A stretch of 41,637 nt of DNA from Henriciella sp. (GTDB taxonomy: Bacteria > Pseudomonadota > Alphaproteobacteria > Caulobacterales > Hyphomonadaceae), in NCBI RefSeq assembly GCF_029936995.1, contig NZ_JAPYRE010000011.1:1-41637 (forward strand), given 5' to 3'. The notes under the pieces are model-generated. The model made no database searches and was not told the DNA's origin. It worked only from the letters and a program-made list of their open reading frames with translations. Each line of letters begins with the position of its first letter. Positions within the stretch are counted from its first letter, which is position 1. The translations under genes were made by a program, and so were the position numbers. Shown here in pieces: positions 24,321 to 31,147 of this stretch.

Positions 24321-25850
24321 CTAAATATTCCCGGCAGATTTCCGTTCATCAACCAATTGCTGGAGGTTCACTTTCCCGTTCGGGGTCAGGGGTAATTTTT
24401 CCAGCAGTTCAATCTCTTTTGGGATCATGTAAGACGGAAGAACATTGGAAAGCTCTTTAAGAATGGATCGTTTGTCGACTGGATCGCCTGAAATAGCGGT
24501 CGCCACGGCATGCAACCTTTGGCCAAGAATGTCGTCGGGCAATCCAAATACAGAAACGCTCGCAAACGCACCTGTCATCATCAAGGCATCCTCGACTTCG
24601 CTTTGACTAACGCGATAGCCCGACGTCTTGATCATTGCATCATCGCGCCCCACAAAATACAAGTATCCTTCCTCGTCGATACGCACCCGATCGCCGGAGT
24701 AGCAAACCATATCGACACCTGTATTGGCTTTCTTCAGGGGATTGGCTCGAATGACCTTGGCCGTCGCTTCGGGGCGACGCCAATAGCCCATGGATACCGT
24801 TGGTCCTCTGTGAACCAGAAGTCCGGATTCTCCTGGCTGTGCCAATTCACCATCGTCGCGGAGTACCATGATCTCGCATTCTGGAATGGCCTTCCCAATC
24901 GACCCTGGTCTTGATCTGATTTCGCCCGGCGGCAAGTAGGTTGACCTGAAGGCCTCTGTCAGCCCGTACATCAAGACAATGTCTGTATGCGGCAACCGCT
25001 GTTGCAGCTTTTCAACTGTGAGCTGCGGTACCGCCCCGCCACTATTCGTAAGATACCGCAGGCTCTTCAATGTTTCTCGTTTCAAGGAGGGTGCGCTCGC
25101 GAGGAGCAATGCCCAAACGGTTGGCACACCGGCCAGGCCAGTGATTTCATACTTGCGAACCGCCTGTGCGATGTCCTCTCCGAACCGAAAAGGAACCAAC
25201 ACAATGCTGGCATTCTGAGAAACGCTTGTCAGTAGCTGATTAAGGCCGTAATCGAAACTAAATGGCAAAACCGAAGCGAGCCGATCCGTGGACCGGATAT
25301 TCAGATAATGGGAAACAATTCGGGTCCCCGCCAAGAGGTTGCGATGTGAGAGCATTACGCCTTTCGGACGCCCCGTTGACCCAGACGTGTAGAGAATTGC
25401 CGCGAGGTCCTCCCCGAGCTGAACATCGCCAGGGGCACTCTCTCCAGCATCCAAATCAAGCTCTTCGACGAATATGACATCGCACGCTTTGATATCTTCA
25501 ATATCTGATGCAATGGCCTCGAACTTTTTCCTTGTGGTCAGTAAGAAACGCGCTTCGCAATCTACAAGGATATGATGAACCTGTGGGCCTTTCAGCAACA
25601 TGTTTACTGGAACAATCACACCCTGGGCGGCGCTTACAGCGAAGACCGACCAACATTCAGCCAACACTTTTGGAAGATAGATCGCGCATCTCTCACCCGG
25701 CTTCAGGCCGCGCTTGTGAAGCTCGCCTGCGAGTGCCGCTGAACGGCATCGGAACATGCTATATGAAACGGTTTCTTCGCCTGCCAAAAGTGCAGGTTTT
25801 TCATCATCCTGATCCTGCCAAAGGAGATGATGCAACAGGTAGTTTGTCAT
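24321..25850 (-). CDS. AMP-forming acyl/amino-acid ligase (adenylating enzyme)
   Basis: The 509-residue protein belongs to the acyl-CoA synthetase/NRPS adenylation superfamily, which activates a carboxylic acid as an adenylate and transfers it to CoA or a carrier protein. Visible core motifs: LYTSGSTGRPKGVMLSHRN near residue 152 (A3), NSGGAVPQLTVEKL near 270, MYGLTEAFRSTYLPPG near 295 (A5), YSGDRVRIDEEGYLYFVGRDD near 386 (A7/A8) and TPNGKVNLQQL at the end with the A10 lysine. The start overlaps the carrier protein stop by 4 bases, so the acyl group most likely goes to that carrier. It resembles ligases annotated as exosortase-A associated. The substrate is unknown. Confidence 0.9.
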   Translation of the reverse strand: MTNYLLHHLLWQDQDDEKPALLAGEETVSYSMFRCRSAALAGELHKRGLKPGERCAIYLPKVLAECWSVFAVSAAQGVIVPVNMLLKGPQVHHILVDCEARFLLTTRKKFEAIASDIEDIKACDVIFVEELDLDAGESAPGDVQLGEDLAAILYTSGSTGRPKGVMLSHRNLLAGTRIVSHYLNIRSTDRLASVLPFSFDYGLNQLLTSVSQNASIVLVPFRFGEDIAQAVRKYEITGLAGVPTVWALLLASAPSLKRETLKSLRYLTNSGGAVPQLTVEKLQQRLPHTDIVLMYGLTEAFRSTYLPPGEIRSRPGSIGKAIPECEIMVLRDDGELAQPGESGLLVHRGPTVSMGYWRRPEATAKVIRANPLKKANTGVDMVCYSGDRVRIDEEGYLYFVGRDDAMIKTSGYRVSQSEVEDALMMTGAFASVSVFGLPDDILGQRLHAVATAISGDPVDKRSILKELSNVLPSYMIPKEIELLEKLPLTPNGKVNLQQLVDERKSAGNI

Positions 25851-26146
25851 TTATCCAGCTTCGAAATGACCAGCTCTGACAGCGCGCTGATCGTTTCCAA
25901 ATTTTCGGGTACGAAGTCTTTATCCTCCATCTCGATATCAAAGCTTTCCTCAAGAAAGTTAACGAGCTCAATCGCTCCTAGCGAATCGATTTCGCCATCC
26001 TCTAGCAGTGGTGTTGTTGCATCTAATGAGGTGCCAACGAAAGCTGGAAAGCGCTCGAGAACAAACTGCTTGATCTGCACGCCAATCTCGAGGCTGGTCA
26101 CAGTGGAACTGTCTTGCTCTGCGGTGTTTTCCTGGTTTCCGATCAT
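25847..26146 (-). CDS. Acyl carrier protein
   Basis: The 99-residue protein is a stand-alone carrier. The phosphopantetheine attachment Ser lies in GEIDSLGAIELVNFLEESF near residue 54, with the expected Asp before and Leu after. The acidic helices 2 and 3 are present (FDIEMEDKDFVPENLETI). An N-terminal extension of about 15 polar residues is unusual but harmless. It sits between the GNAT-like gene (10-base gap) and the ligase (4-base overlap), which indicates a dedicated carrier rather than the one for fatty-acid synthesis. A phosphopantetheinyl transferase is not in the window and must come from elsewhere. Confidence 0.92.
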   Translation of the reverse strand: MIGNQENTAEQDSSTVTSLEIGVQIKQFVLERFPAFVGTSLDATTPLLEDGEIDSLGAIELVNFLEESFDIEMEDKDFVPENLETISALSELVISKLDK

Positions 26147-26156
26147 CGTACCTTCC

Positions 26157-27002
26157 CTAGACTCCCAGCACCGGAACTTCTGAATAAAGATAGTTAATTT
26201 GGCGTTGCTGCCATTGGCCCTTCACGAATTTTGAGGTTACCCCCCAATCGAAAAAGGCAGATGGAAGCTCAGTCGAGACTGGAAAGTCCCCTTCCAAAAC
26301 GAGAACTCCGGTCTTCAAAAGCTGCCGCGAAATACCGGGCAAGTTCGCTGCGATCAGTGCGGTATCGCGACAGTAAATTATCTCTGCACATCTGACAGCG
26401 CGTTTGCGCATTTTCGTTCGCAGCACAATCGGCGACACACCAGATGATGTTTGAATGCCCAGGACGATGCAGCCGAGCTTGACGTGATCAGTTAAAGCAC
26501 GCGTCAAGCCTGGCTCATCCAAGAAGTATGGCATGGCTTCCGACATACCGAGCACTACCGGCCCTTTTCGTACCGCTTGAAGAGGCGTCCAAAAGCCAAG
26601 CTGCTGAACATGATATTCAGTGTAGCCAAGCCCTCGCAGCATTTGTTGCACCGGTGTGCTTGGCGTGAAGTCAGTGAACGTCTTTGTTTCGTCGTCACTC
26701 AGTCGTTTTAGCACAAAAGGCGCAAAGGCGCGGTACTTCTCTCTCACATACCAAGACGAAAAGTTGACCTGTTGGTCTGCCGCCCACGTTTCGGGCGTTC
26801 TGAACGTCAGAAGAACGCTATGCGCATCGCCGTTTTTATCGACGGTCAGAATTCCCAAGGGTTCCGCGAAAGGGTCTCCGACAAGTTCGGACCACCGGTT
26901 TAGACCGGCGTTCCAGAAGCTTGCATCACGGCCTGGGAATCCCTCACACAAAAGTGAAACCGCTTCGGGCCAGTTCTCCCTCGAGATTTGGTGATGCTGC
27001 AT
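26157..27002 (-). CDS. GNAT-like acyltransferase of the carrier-protein cassette
   Basis: The 281-residue protein starts at the ATG 27002, with GGAGG 10 bases upstream; a TTG 9 bases earlier is too close to that site. Residues 1-120 resemble a GNAT fold: an N-terminal helix with ENWPEAVSLLCEGFPGRD, then VLLTFRTPE, then FSSWYVREKYRAFAPFVLKR, which looks like the acyl-CoA-binding loop and helix (pattern V-R-x-x-Y-R). The rest (PLQAVRKGPVVLGMSEAM onwards) could be a second, degenerate GNAT domain. I do not recognise a named family. As first gene of the unit it may transfer the carrier-bound product to an amine. It might instead be an unrelated fold; confidence in the GNAT call is moderate. Confidence 0.62.
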   Translation of the reverse strand: MQHHQISRENWPEAVSLLCEGFPGRDASFWNAGLNRWSELVGDPFAEPLGILTVDKNGDAHSVLLTFRTPETWAADQQVNFSSWYVREKYRAFAPFVLKRLSDDETKTFTDFTPSTPVQQMLRGLGYTEYHVQQLGFWTPLQAVRKGPVVLGMSEAMPYFLDEPGLTRALTDHVKLGCIVLGIQTSSGVSPIVLRTKMRKRAVRCAEIIYCRDTALIAANLPGISRQLLKTGVLVLEGDFPVSTELPSAFFDWGVTSKFVKGQWQQRQINYLYSEVPVLGV

Positions 27003-27229
27003 GAAACTCAAGCCTCCACATTCCAGGCCGAAATGGCATCATTTCCGCCACCGCAACACGCAGGATCCATGCCAAGCGCTTACGTTAAGAATTGTACGGA
27101 AAAACGCGCTTTGAAAAGTATCTGTCAAAGCAGCTTTTGAGGCCGGCCTGACTTGGCTTGACACTGACGATTTCTAGGCAACTCCAGTAAATGGCATTAG
27201 CGCCCGCATGAACGGACAAATTCTCTTCG

Positions 27230-27517
27230 TTGGCAGCTCAGGTTTTCCGGAAAAATAAAATGTGCGAAGCTCGGGAAATCAACCGGCCTGGCTATCGCAA
27301 GATGTTGCAGAATGTCTCTCTGGCATTCCTGTTCTATGATATCGGGGTGCCGGTGGCCGCGACAGGATTGCTTTATCCTGTCTGGGCAATGATTGCGACG
27401 GCCGCCAGCGTGACCGCGTGCTTCGTCAACTCACTTCACGGTCAGTCACGCCTGTTCTTTGACGCAATCCTGAGTGTCCGCCGGCCAGTACGCAGATCAA
27501 GAGGCCTCACGGCCTGA
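27230..27517 (+). pseudogene. Remnant: C-terminal end of a P1B-type ATPase
   Basis: The frame encodes 95 residues. From about residue 20 it reads GYRKMLQNVSLAFLFYDIG then VPVAATGLLYPVWAMIATAA, matching the last two membrane helices of metal-transporting P-type ATPases; compare [26 protein letters not shown] in the intact pump at 18370-20595. No catalytic domain precedes it in any frame. The final helix has ASVTACFVNSL where the intact copper pump has MSLSS, so it comes from a different P1B subgroup. It is probably debris of a deleted transporter gene at the edge of the carrier-protein cassette, although a small two-helix protein cannot be excluded. Confidence 0.62.
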
Positions 27518-27650
27518 TCGTCTGCATCATTGGTTTCGGGTTCGCCTGCCTTTCAGGGCGCTAGAAATTTCACTCCAGCTTCGTGTGTCCGGATTTTCTT
27601 CAGTTCAGGAATTATCGGAACCCTCTGCAGGTATCCACCGTTGCTGTCCA

Positions 27651-27671
27651 TATAATACCCCACCGCCGTAT
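27651..27671 (+). promoter_or_regulatory. Probable CsoR-like half operator upstream of DUF305 gene
   Basis: A TATAAT hexamer (27651-27656) overlaps ATACCCC-ACC-GCCGTAT (27655-27671). The left arm is identical to the arm of the perfect operator at 18259-18275; the right arm matches at 5 of 7 positions. It lies 15 bases before the DUF305 start codon and just before its AAGGAGG ribosome site. The -35 element is unclear, so promoter assignment is tentative. Confidence 0.5.
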
Positions 27672-27685
27672 AAGGAGGACGCAGA

Positions 27686-28246
27686 ATGGAAATGAAAACC
27701 AGCTACTGGCGATTTGCCGCGATGATCGCAACCTCGACCATCGTGATGCTCGGCCTGATGTATCTCAATACGTATGCGTGGGAACATGTTCGCTGGAGCG
27801 AAACCCGCTTCTACATGGCCTTCATCATGGGCGCAGCGATGGCCGTCGTGATGCTGAGTTTCATGCTGCACATGTACAAGGACAGCAAGATCAACATCGG
27901 CATCTATGCCGGGGCAGTGATCATGTTCGTGCTGGCCCTCTGGCTCGTGCGAAGCCAGGCAACCGTAGAGGACCGGTCCTATATGAAAGCCATGATCCCG
28001 CACCACTCCATCGCAATCATGACCAGTGAGCGTGCGAATATCGATGATGTGCGGGTAAGGGAACTTGCCAATGAGATCATTACGGCGCAACGCCGGGAGA
28101 TCAAGGAGATGGAATGGTTGATCAACGATATCGCGGAGAATGGTGCAGCCGAGACTGAAAATGAAGCCGGCGCCCGTCCGGTGCCTGCGTTTGAAGGCCA
28201 ACTTGATCCCGCGAAACCGGCAGGAAGCGATGTGATCGAGGAATAA
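27686..28246 (+). CDS. DUF305 membrane protein
   Basis: The 186-residue protein starts after an AAGGAGG ribosome site 7 bases upstream. Three hydrophobic helices occupy residues about 8-27, 43-60 and 70-90. They are followed by a periplasmic or cytoplasmic DUF305 segment: YMKAMIPHHSIAIMTSERAN near 101 holds the His-His-x-x-x-Met motif typical of the family, then ELANEIITAQRREIKEMEWLI. DUF305 proteins often accompany copper resistance genes, and the MIPHH motif has been linked to metal binding in CopM-type proteins. The tail is rich in Ala, Pro and Glu. It is 5 bases from the glutaredoxin-MauE gene and shares its operon. Confidence 0.88.
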   Translation: MEMKTSYWRFAAMIATSTIVMLGLMYLNTYAWEHVRWSETRFYMAFIMGAAMAVVMLSFMLHMYKDSKINIGIYAGAVIMFVLALWLVRSQATVEDRSYMKAMIPHHSIAIMTSERANIDDVRVRELANEIITAQRREIKEMEWLINDIAENGAAETENEAGARPVPAFEGQLDPAKPAGSDVIEE

Positions 28247-28251
28247 TATCG

Positions 28252-29013
28252 ATGTCCCAGATAGCCGGCAAGAAAGCCATTCTCTATCGCATGGTGATGG
28301 ATGACCACCTCTGTCCTTTTGGCCTGAAGTCCAGATGGCTCCTCAGGCGAAAAGGCTTTGAGGTTGAAGACCATCATCTTGAGACGCGCGAACAAACGGA
28401 TGCCTTCCAGCGCGAACACAATGTCGACACCACACCCCAGACTTTTATCGATGGCGAGCGTGTCGGCGGTTATGAAGAGCTTCGTGAGCGCTTCACCAAC
28501 TACTGCAAGGACTCGGCTAAAAAGACCTACACGCCTGTCCTGGTCATTTTCGGCATCAGTGCCCTGATGGCGCTTATGGTTGCCTGGGGAACGATCGGCA
28601 ATCTTCTCACGATCCGGACCGTCGAGTTATTCGCCGCCTTCGCAATGACCTTGCTCGCGGTCCAGAAGCTTCAGGATATAGAGAGCTTTTCGACCATGTT
28701 CCTGAACTATGATCTCCTGGCTCAGAAACAGGTGTCATACGGGTACATTTATCCTGTCGGCGAGGCGGCCGCTGGTGTGCTGATGATCGCTGGTGGAGTA
28801 TTGGGCCTGATTGGCGCCCCCATCGCCCTCTTCATCGGTACAGTTGGAGCCATATCGGTTTTCAAGGCGGTCTATATCGACAAGCGTGACCTCAAATGCG
28901 CCTGTGTTGGCGGTAACTCAAATGTCCCGCTCGGTTTCATCTCGCTTTCGGAGAACCTCGTCATGATGGCCATGGGGCTGTGGATGCCAGCAAAGGCGCT
29001 GCTGCTGGGGTAG
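28252..29013 (+). CDS. Glutaredoxin-MauE membrane fusion protein
   Basis: The 253-residue protein joins a soluble glutaredoxin-like domain to a membrane domain. Residues about 8-85 carry a thioredoxin fold with CPFGLKSRWLLRRKGFEVE; the active site is Cys-Pro-Phe-Gly, so only one Cys is present and a monothiol mechanism is likely. The cis-Pro loop is TTPQTFIDGERVGGYEEL. From about residue 92, four hydrophobic helices form a MauE/DoxX-like domain, with VQKLQDIESFSTMFLNYDL near 138 and a KCACVGGNSNVPLG motif near 218 that holds two Cys. Such proteins may pass electrons across the membrane to reduce metal-binding thiols. Coupled to DUF305, it probably supports copper handling; the electron route is inference. 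Confidence 0.85.
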   Translation: MSQIAGKKAILYRMVMDDHLCPFGLKSRWLLRRKGFEVEDHHLETREQTDAFQREHNVDTTPQTFIDGERVGGYEELRERFTNYCKDSAKKTYTPVLVIFGISALMALMVAWGTIGNLLTIRTVELFAAFAMTLLAVQKLQDIESFSTMFLNYDLLAQKQVSYGYIYPVGEAAAGVLMIAGGVLGLIGAPIALFIGTVGAISVFKAVYIDKRDLKCACVGGNSNVPLGFISLSENLVMMAMGLWMPAKALLLG

Positions 29014-29036
29014 GCCCGGCTATGTTGGCTGTAACG

Positions 29037-29060
29037 CGCTGCTGGCTCTCCGGGGCAGCG
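29037..29060. terminator. Weak hairpin between convergent genes
   Basis: CGCTGC (29037-29042) and GCAGCG (29055-29060) form a 6-bp stem with a 12-base loop in the gap between the glutaredoxin-MauE gene and copD, which converge. No T-tract follows on the plus strand. It could help end one or both transcripts, but evidence is thin. Confidence 0.22.
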
Positions 29061-29075
29061 GCGTTTCGTTCGATG

Positions 29076-29903
29076 TCAATTCGCACCGGCCCCCGTCAGG
29101 GTTGTTGCAGCCGCGATTGCCAGAATGACGCCCGTGAACAGGAGCCCATCAAAGGCGAGTATCCAGCGCAAGATCGCACGGGCATTTGGTGCCTGCTCTT
29201 GCAGTTGTCCGGTCATCCAGGCCTTGTTGACGGCGCCAAGTCCGAGCGCACAGGTCGCAAGCAGGAGTTTCGCGATCAGGAGCTGTCCGTATGGCTCAGT
29301 CACGAGGGCTTCGAATGATCCGGTGAGCCGCCAGGCTAGCCACAAGCCACTCGCAAACAATACCGGCACACACCATACAGCAACACGGCTGAAACGCTGC
29401 ATACGCAGCACCAGAGCATCGTTCGGCCTGACGGTCTGTGGCCACAGTGTGAAGGGCGCGGTTACCCAGAACGCAGCTATGGCGACATGCAGCGATACAA
29501 GTAGCGGATTGAACCCCGGCGAATCCAGGCCTTGCGTATGACCGCCAAGACCAGTGCCCGCAACAATTAGCATTGCACCGGCAGCCAGAAGCGGCCGCCA
29601 TTGCGTAGAAGCGCCCGCCAGAAGCGCGATCACGCCGGCACCCTGAGCAAGAATTTGATTTCTGTTGGGTGCCCAGATCCAGCCGAACATGTCAAAATCA
29701 AAGGTTCTGGAAAGCCCTCCAGCGAGTTCGGCGTTCAGCAAGACGAGCCGAAGTGCGATCGTGACCGCGAGTAGCAGCGCCAGGCCAATAATCCACTTGC
29801 GATAGTCCGTGCGGAAAAGAAGCGCGTGAGAAGTGAGGCCTGCAGCGCCCAGCAGCCCTGCATAGAGCCCGGCCTTCACTGCGAACGAGAGACTCTCCAG
29901 CAA
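29076..29903 (-). CDS. copD: Copper resistance membrane protein CopD
   Basis: CopD is an inner-membrane protein thought to take copper from CopC across the membrane. The 275-residue protein has about eight hydrophobic helices. Conserved features include RTFDFDMFGWIWAPNRNQ near residue 64, GHTQGLDSPGFNPLLVSLHVAIAAFWV near 122-147 with the family His pair, and GLGAVNKAWMTGQL near 223, the usual NK motif. The start is a TTG at 29903, 4 bases after the copC stop, without a strong ribosome site; translation is probably coupled to copC. Length is close to the family norm (about 290). Confidence 0.9.
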   Translation of the reverse strand: MLESLSFAVKAGLYAGLLGAAGLTSHALLFRTDYRKWIIGLALLLAVTIALRLVLLNAELAGGLSRTFDFDMFGWIWAPNRNQILAQGAGVIALLAGASTQWRPLLAAGAMLIVAGTGLGGHTQGLDSPGFNPLLVSLHVAIAAFWVTAPFTLWPQTVRPNDALVLRMQRFSRVAVWCVPVLFASGLWLAWRLTGSFEALVTEPYGQLLIAKLLLATCALGLGAVNKAWMTGQLQEQAPNARAILRWILAFDGLLFTGVILAIAAATTLTGAGAN

Positions 29904-29907
29904 GGCG

Positions 29908-30261
29908 TCAGCCTGCTATGGTGAAATCGATTTCTCCCTGCATGACGTGACCATCCTTGGCCACCGCCCGCCATTTCAGAACATAGGAGCCTGTGTCCAG
30001 TGCAGGCAGTGGGACTGAAAATTGCTCATTCATCTGCTGCGGACGTTTGAACGATAGATCTATCGCTTCACCCTCAGACGTTTCTAGTTCAAGGCTGGCG
30101 AGTCCGACTTCCTTGCCGAATGAGAACTCAAAAGCTTCTGGAGCAGCCGCAAGTTCCGCGCCCTCCTCAATATTCGAAGAGGCAATCATCGTGTGAGCCG
30201 AGGCAGGCAGCGCCGACATTAAAAAGACAGGCGCAGCCGCAAGAATATGCAGAATTTTCAT
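29908..30261 (-). CDS. copC: Periplasmic copper-binding protein CopC
   Basis: CopC is a small periplasmic beta-barrel copper carrier. The 117-residue protein has a signal peptide ending in SALPASA, leaving a mature protein that starts with His (HTMIASSNIEEGAEL), as the Cu(II) site of CopC requires an N-terminal His. A second ligand His lies in AVAKDGHVMQGEIDFTIAG near the end. The Met-rich Cu(I) loop of the Pseudomonas protein is missing, so this is a Cu(II)-only type. The gene is divergent from csoR and shares its operator region. copC-copD form a two-gene unit. Confidence 0.93.
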   Translation of the reverse strand: MKILHILAAAPVFLMSALPASAHTMIASSNIEEGAELAAAPEAFEFSFGKEVGLASLELETSEGEAIDLSFKRPQQMNEQFSVPLPALDTGSYVLKWRAVAKDGHVMQGEIDFTIAG

Positions 30262-30290
30262 GAGGGCCTCTGGATTCGATTAACGAAGAC

Positions 30291-30317
30291 ACCCTATATC
30301 TATACCCGGTATAGGGT
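30291..30317. promoter_or_regulatory. CsoR operator region between copC and csoR
   Basis: CTATACC-C-GGTATAG (30300-30314) is a perfect 15-base palindrome, and outer arms ACCCTAT (30291-30297) and ATAGGGT (30311-30317) form a second inverted repeat. On the minus strand a promoter TTAAGA-N18-TATAGG for copC would have the palindrome in its spacer. The site ends 7 bases before the csoR start codon, so it would also control csoR. Shared ACCC/GGGT elements relate it to the sites at 12873 and 18259, but the spacing differs. Confidence 0.65.
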
Positions 30318-30324
30318 CTTAACA

Positions 30325-30600
30325 ATGCAGCCAGACACAAAAGACGCAGCGATAAGACGACTCTCCCGTATCGAGGGGCAGGTTCGCGGTATATCGAAGA
30401 TGGTTTCCGAGGACCGGTATTGTATTGACGTTATTCGCCAGGTTCAGGCCGTCAAGGCGGCACTGGCCGGTCTCGAGACCATCGTTCTCGATGATCACAT
30501 ATCAACCTGTGTCGATCATGCCCTTACGGGAAGCAACGTCGATGACCGGCGGGAAAAAGTCGAAGAACTGGTCGCAGTCCTGGGCGGGCGTAAGAAATGA
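30325..30600 (+). CDS. csoR: Copper-sensing repressor CsoR
   Basis: CsoR is a tetrameric all-helical repressor released from DNA by Cu(I). The 91-residue protein has the DUF156 core RRLSRIEGQVRGISKMV and the metal ligands Cys33 (DRYCIDVIRQ), His58 and Cys62 (DDHISTC), the Cys-His-Cys set of copper sensors as opposed to the nickel/cobalt RcnR set. The ATG at 30325 follows the palindromic operator closely; longer starts would lie inside it. It is the only copper regulator seen and is expected to control copC-copD, itself and the two plus-strand copper operons. Formaldehyde-sensing FrmR relatives differ at the His. Confidence 0.93.
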   Translation: MQPDTKDAAIRRLSRIEGQVRGISKMVSEDRYCIDVIRQVQAVKAALAGLETIVLDDHISTCVDHALTGSNVDDRREKVEELVAVLGGRKK

Positions 30601-30660
30601 TGCCTGGCCAGAGTATGATACAAGACTATATCAAGATTTGCAGGATAAGTTGACCGGCAT

Positions 30661-31074
30661 ATGAAAATCTGGACGCGCCTGATGATGATCTTTGCAGCTG
30701 CCTTTCTGGCAGCGCAACCGGTCATGGCCTGTCCATTAATGCTGAGTGCTGCTGGCACAGCGTCAGCTACAGTTAATGCCGGCCATCCCTGTAGTGAAAT
30801 GGTCATGAGCGAGGCAGGCACGACCGGCCAGCAGGAAGACCCGTCGTCAGATTGTCCGGCGGGCTATGATTGCGCGCCGATGCTGATACAGGCTCAATCC
30901 GACGCCAATCCGCCCGCCATTTCAGTCGCCCCAGAACCCGTTTTCATTGCCCTTGTTGCCGCCCCATACATCAACTTCCCGCCCGAGCGCCGCGTTCTCA
31001 AGACCGGCCCTCCGCCGGGCCACGATTTTCCCCTCTTTACACCCGTTACCCTGAAACAGCGTCTCCTGAATTGA
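30661..31074 (+). CDS. Small exported Cys-rich protein upstream of cusCBA
   Basis: The 137-residue protein is of no named family that I recognise. A signal peptide ends near residue 23 (AAQPVMA), and the mature protein begins with Cys-Pro. More Cys follow in HPCSEMVM and DCPAGYDCAPM, giving four in total, possibly disulphide-linked or metal-binding. The second half is Pro-rich and ends FPLFTPVTLKQRLLN, nearly the same ending as the small protein at 12901-13284. It lies 60 bases after csoR and 73 bases before the cusC-like gene, so it probably shares their transcript. Confidence 0.7.
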   Translation: MKIWTRLMMIFAAAFLAAQPVMACPLMLSAAGTASATVNAGHPCSEMVMSEAGTTGQQEDPSSDCPAGYDCAPMLIQAQSDANPPAISVAPEPVFIALVAAPYINFPPERRVLKTGPPPGHDFPLFTPVTLKQRLLN

Positions 31075-31147
31075 GAGCGATGACCTCCGGTGGCCTGAAA
31101 ACCACCTGGATCATCGTTTCAGACAATTCAGGAAGACCCGTTTCATC

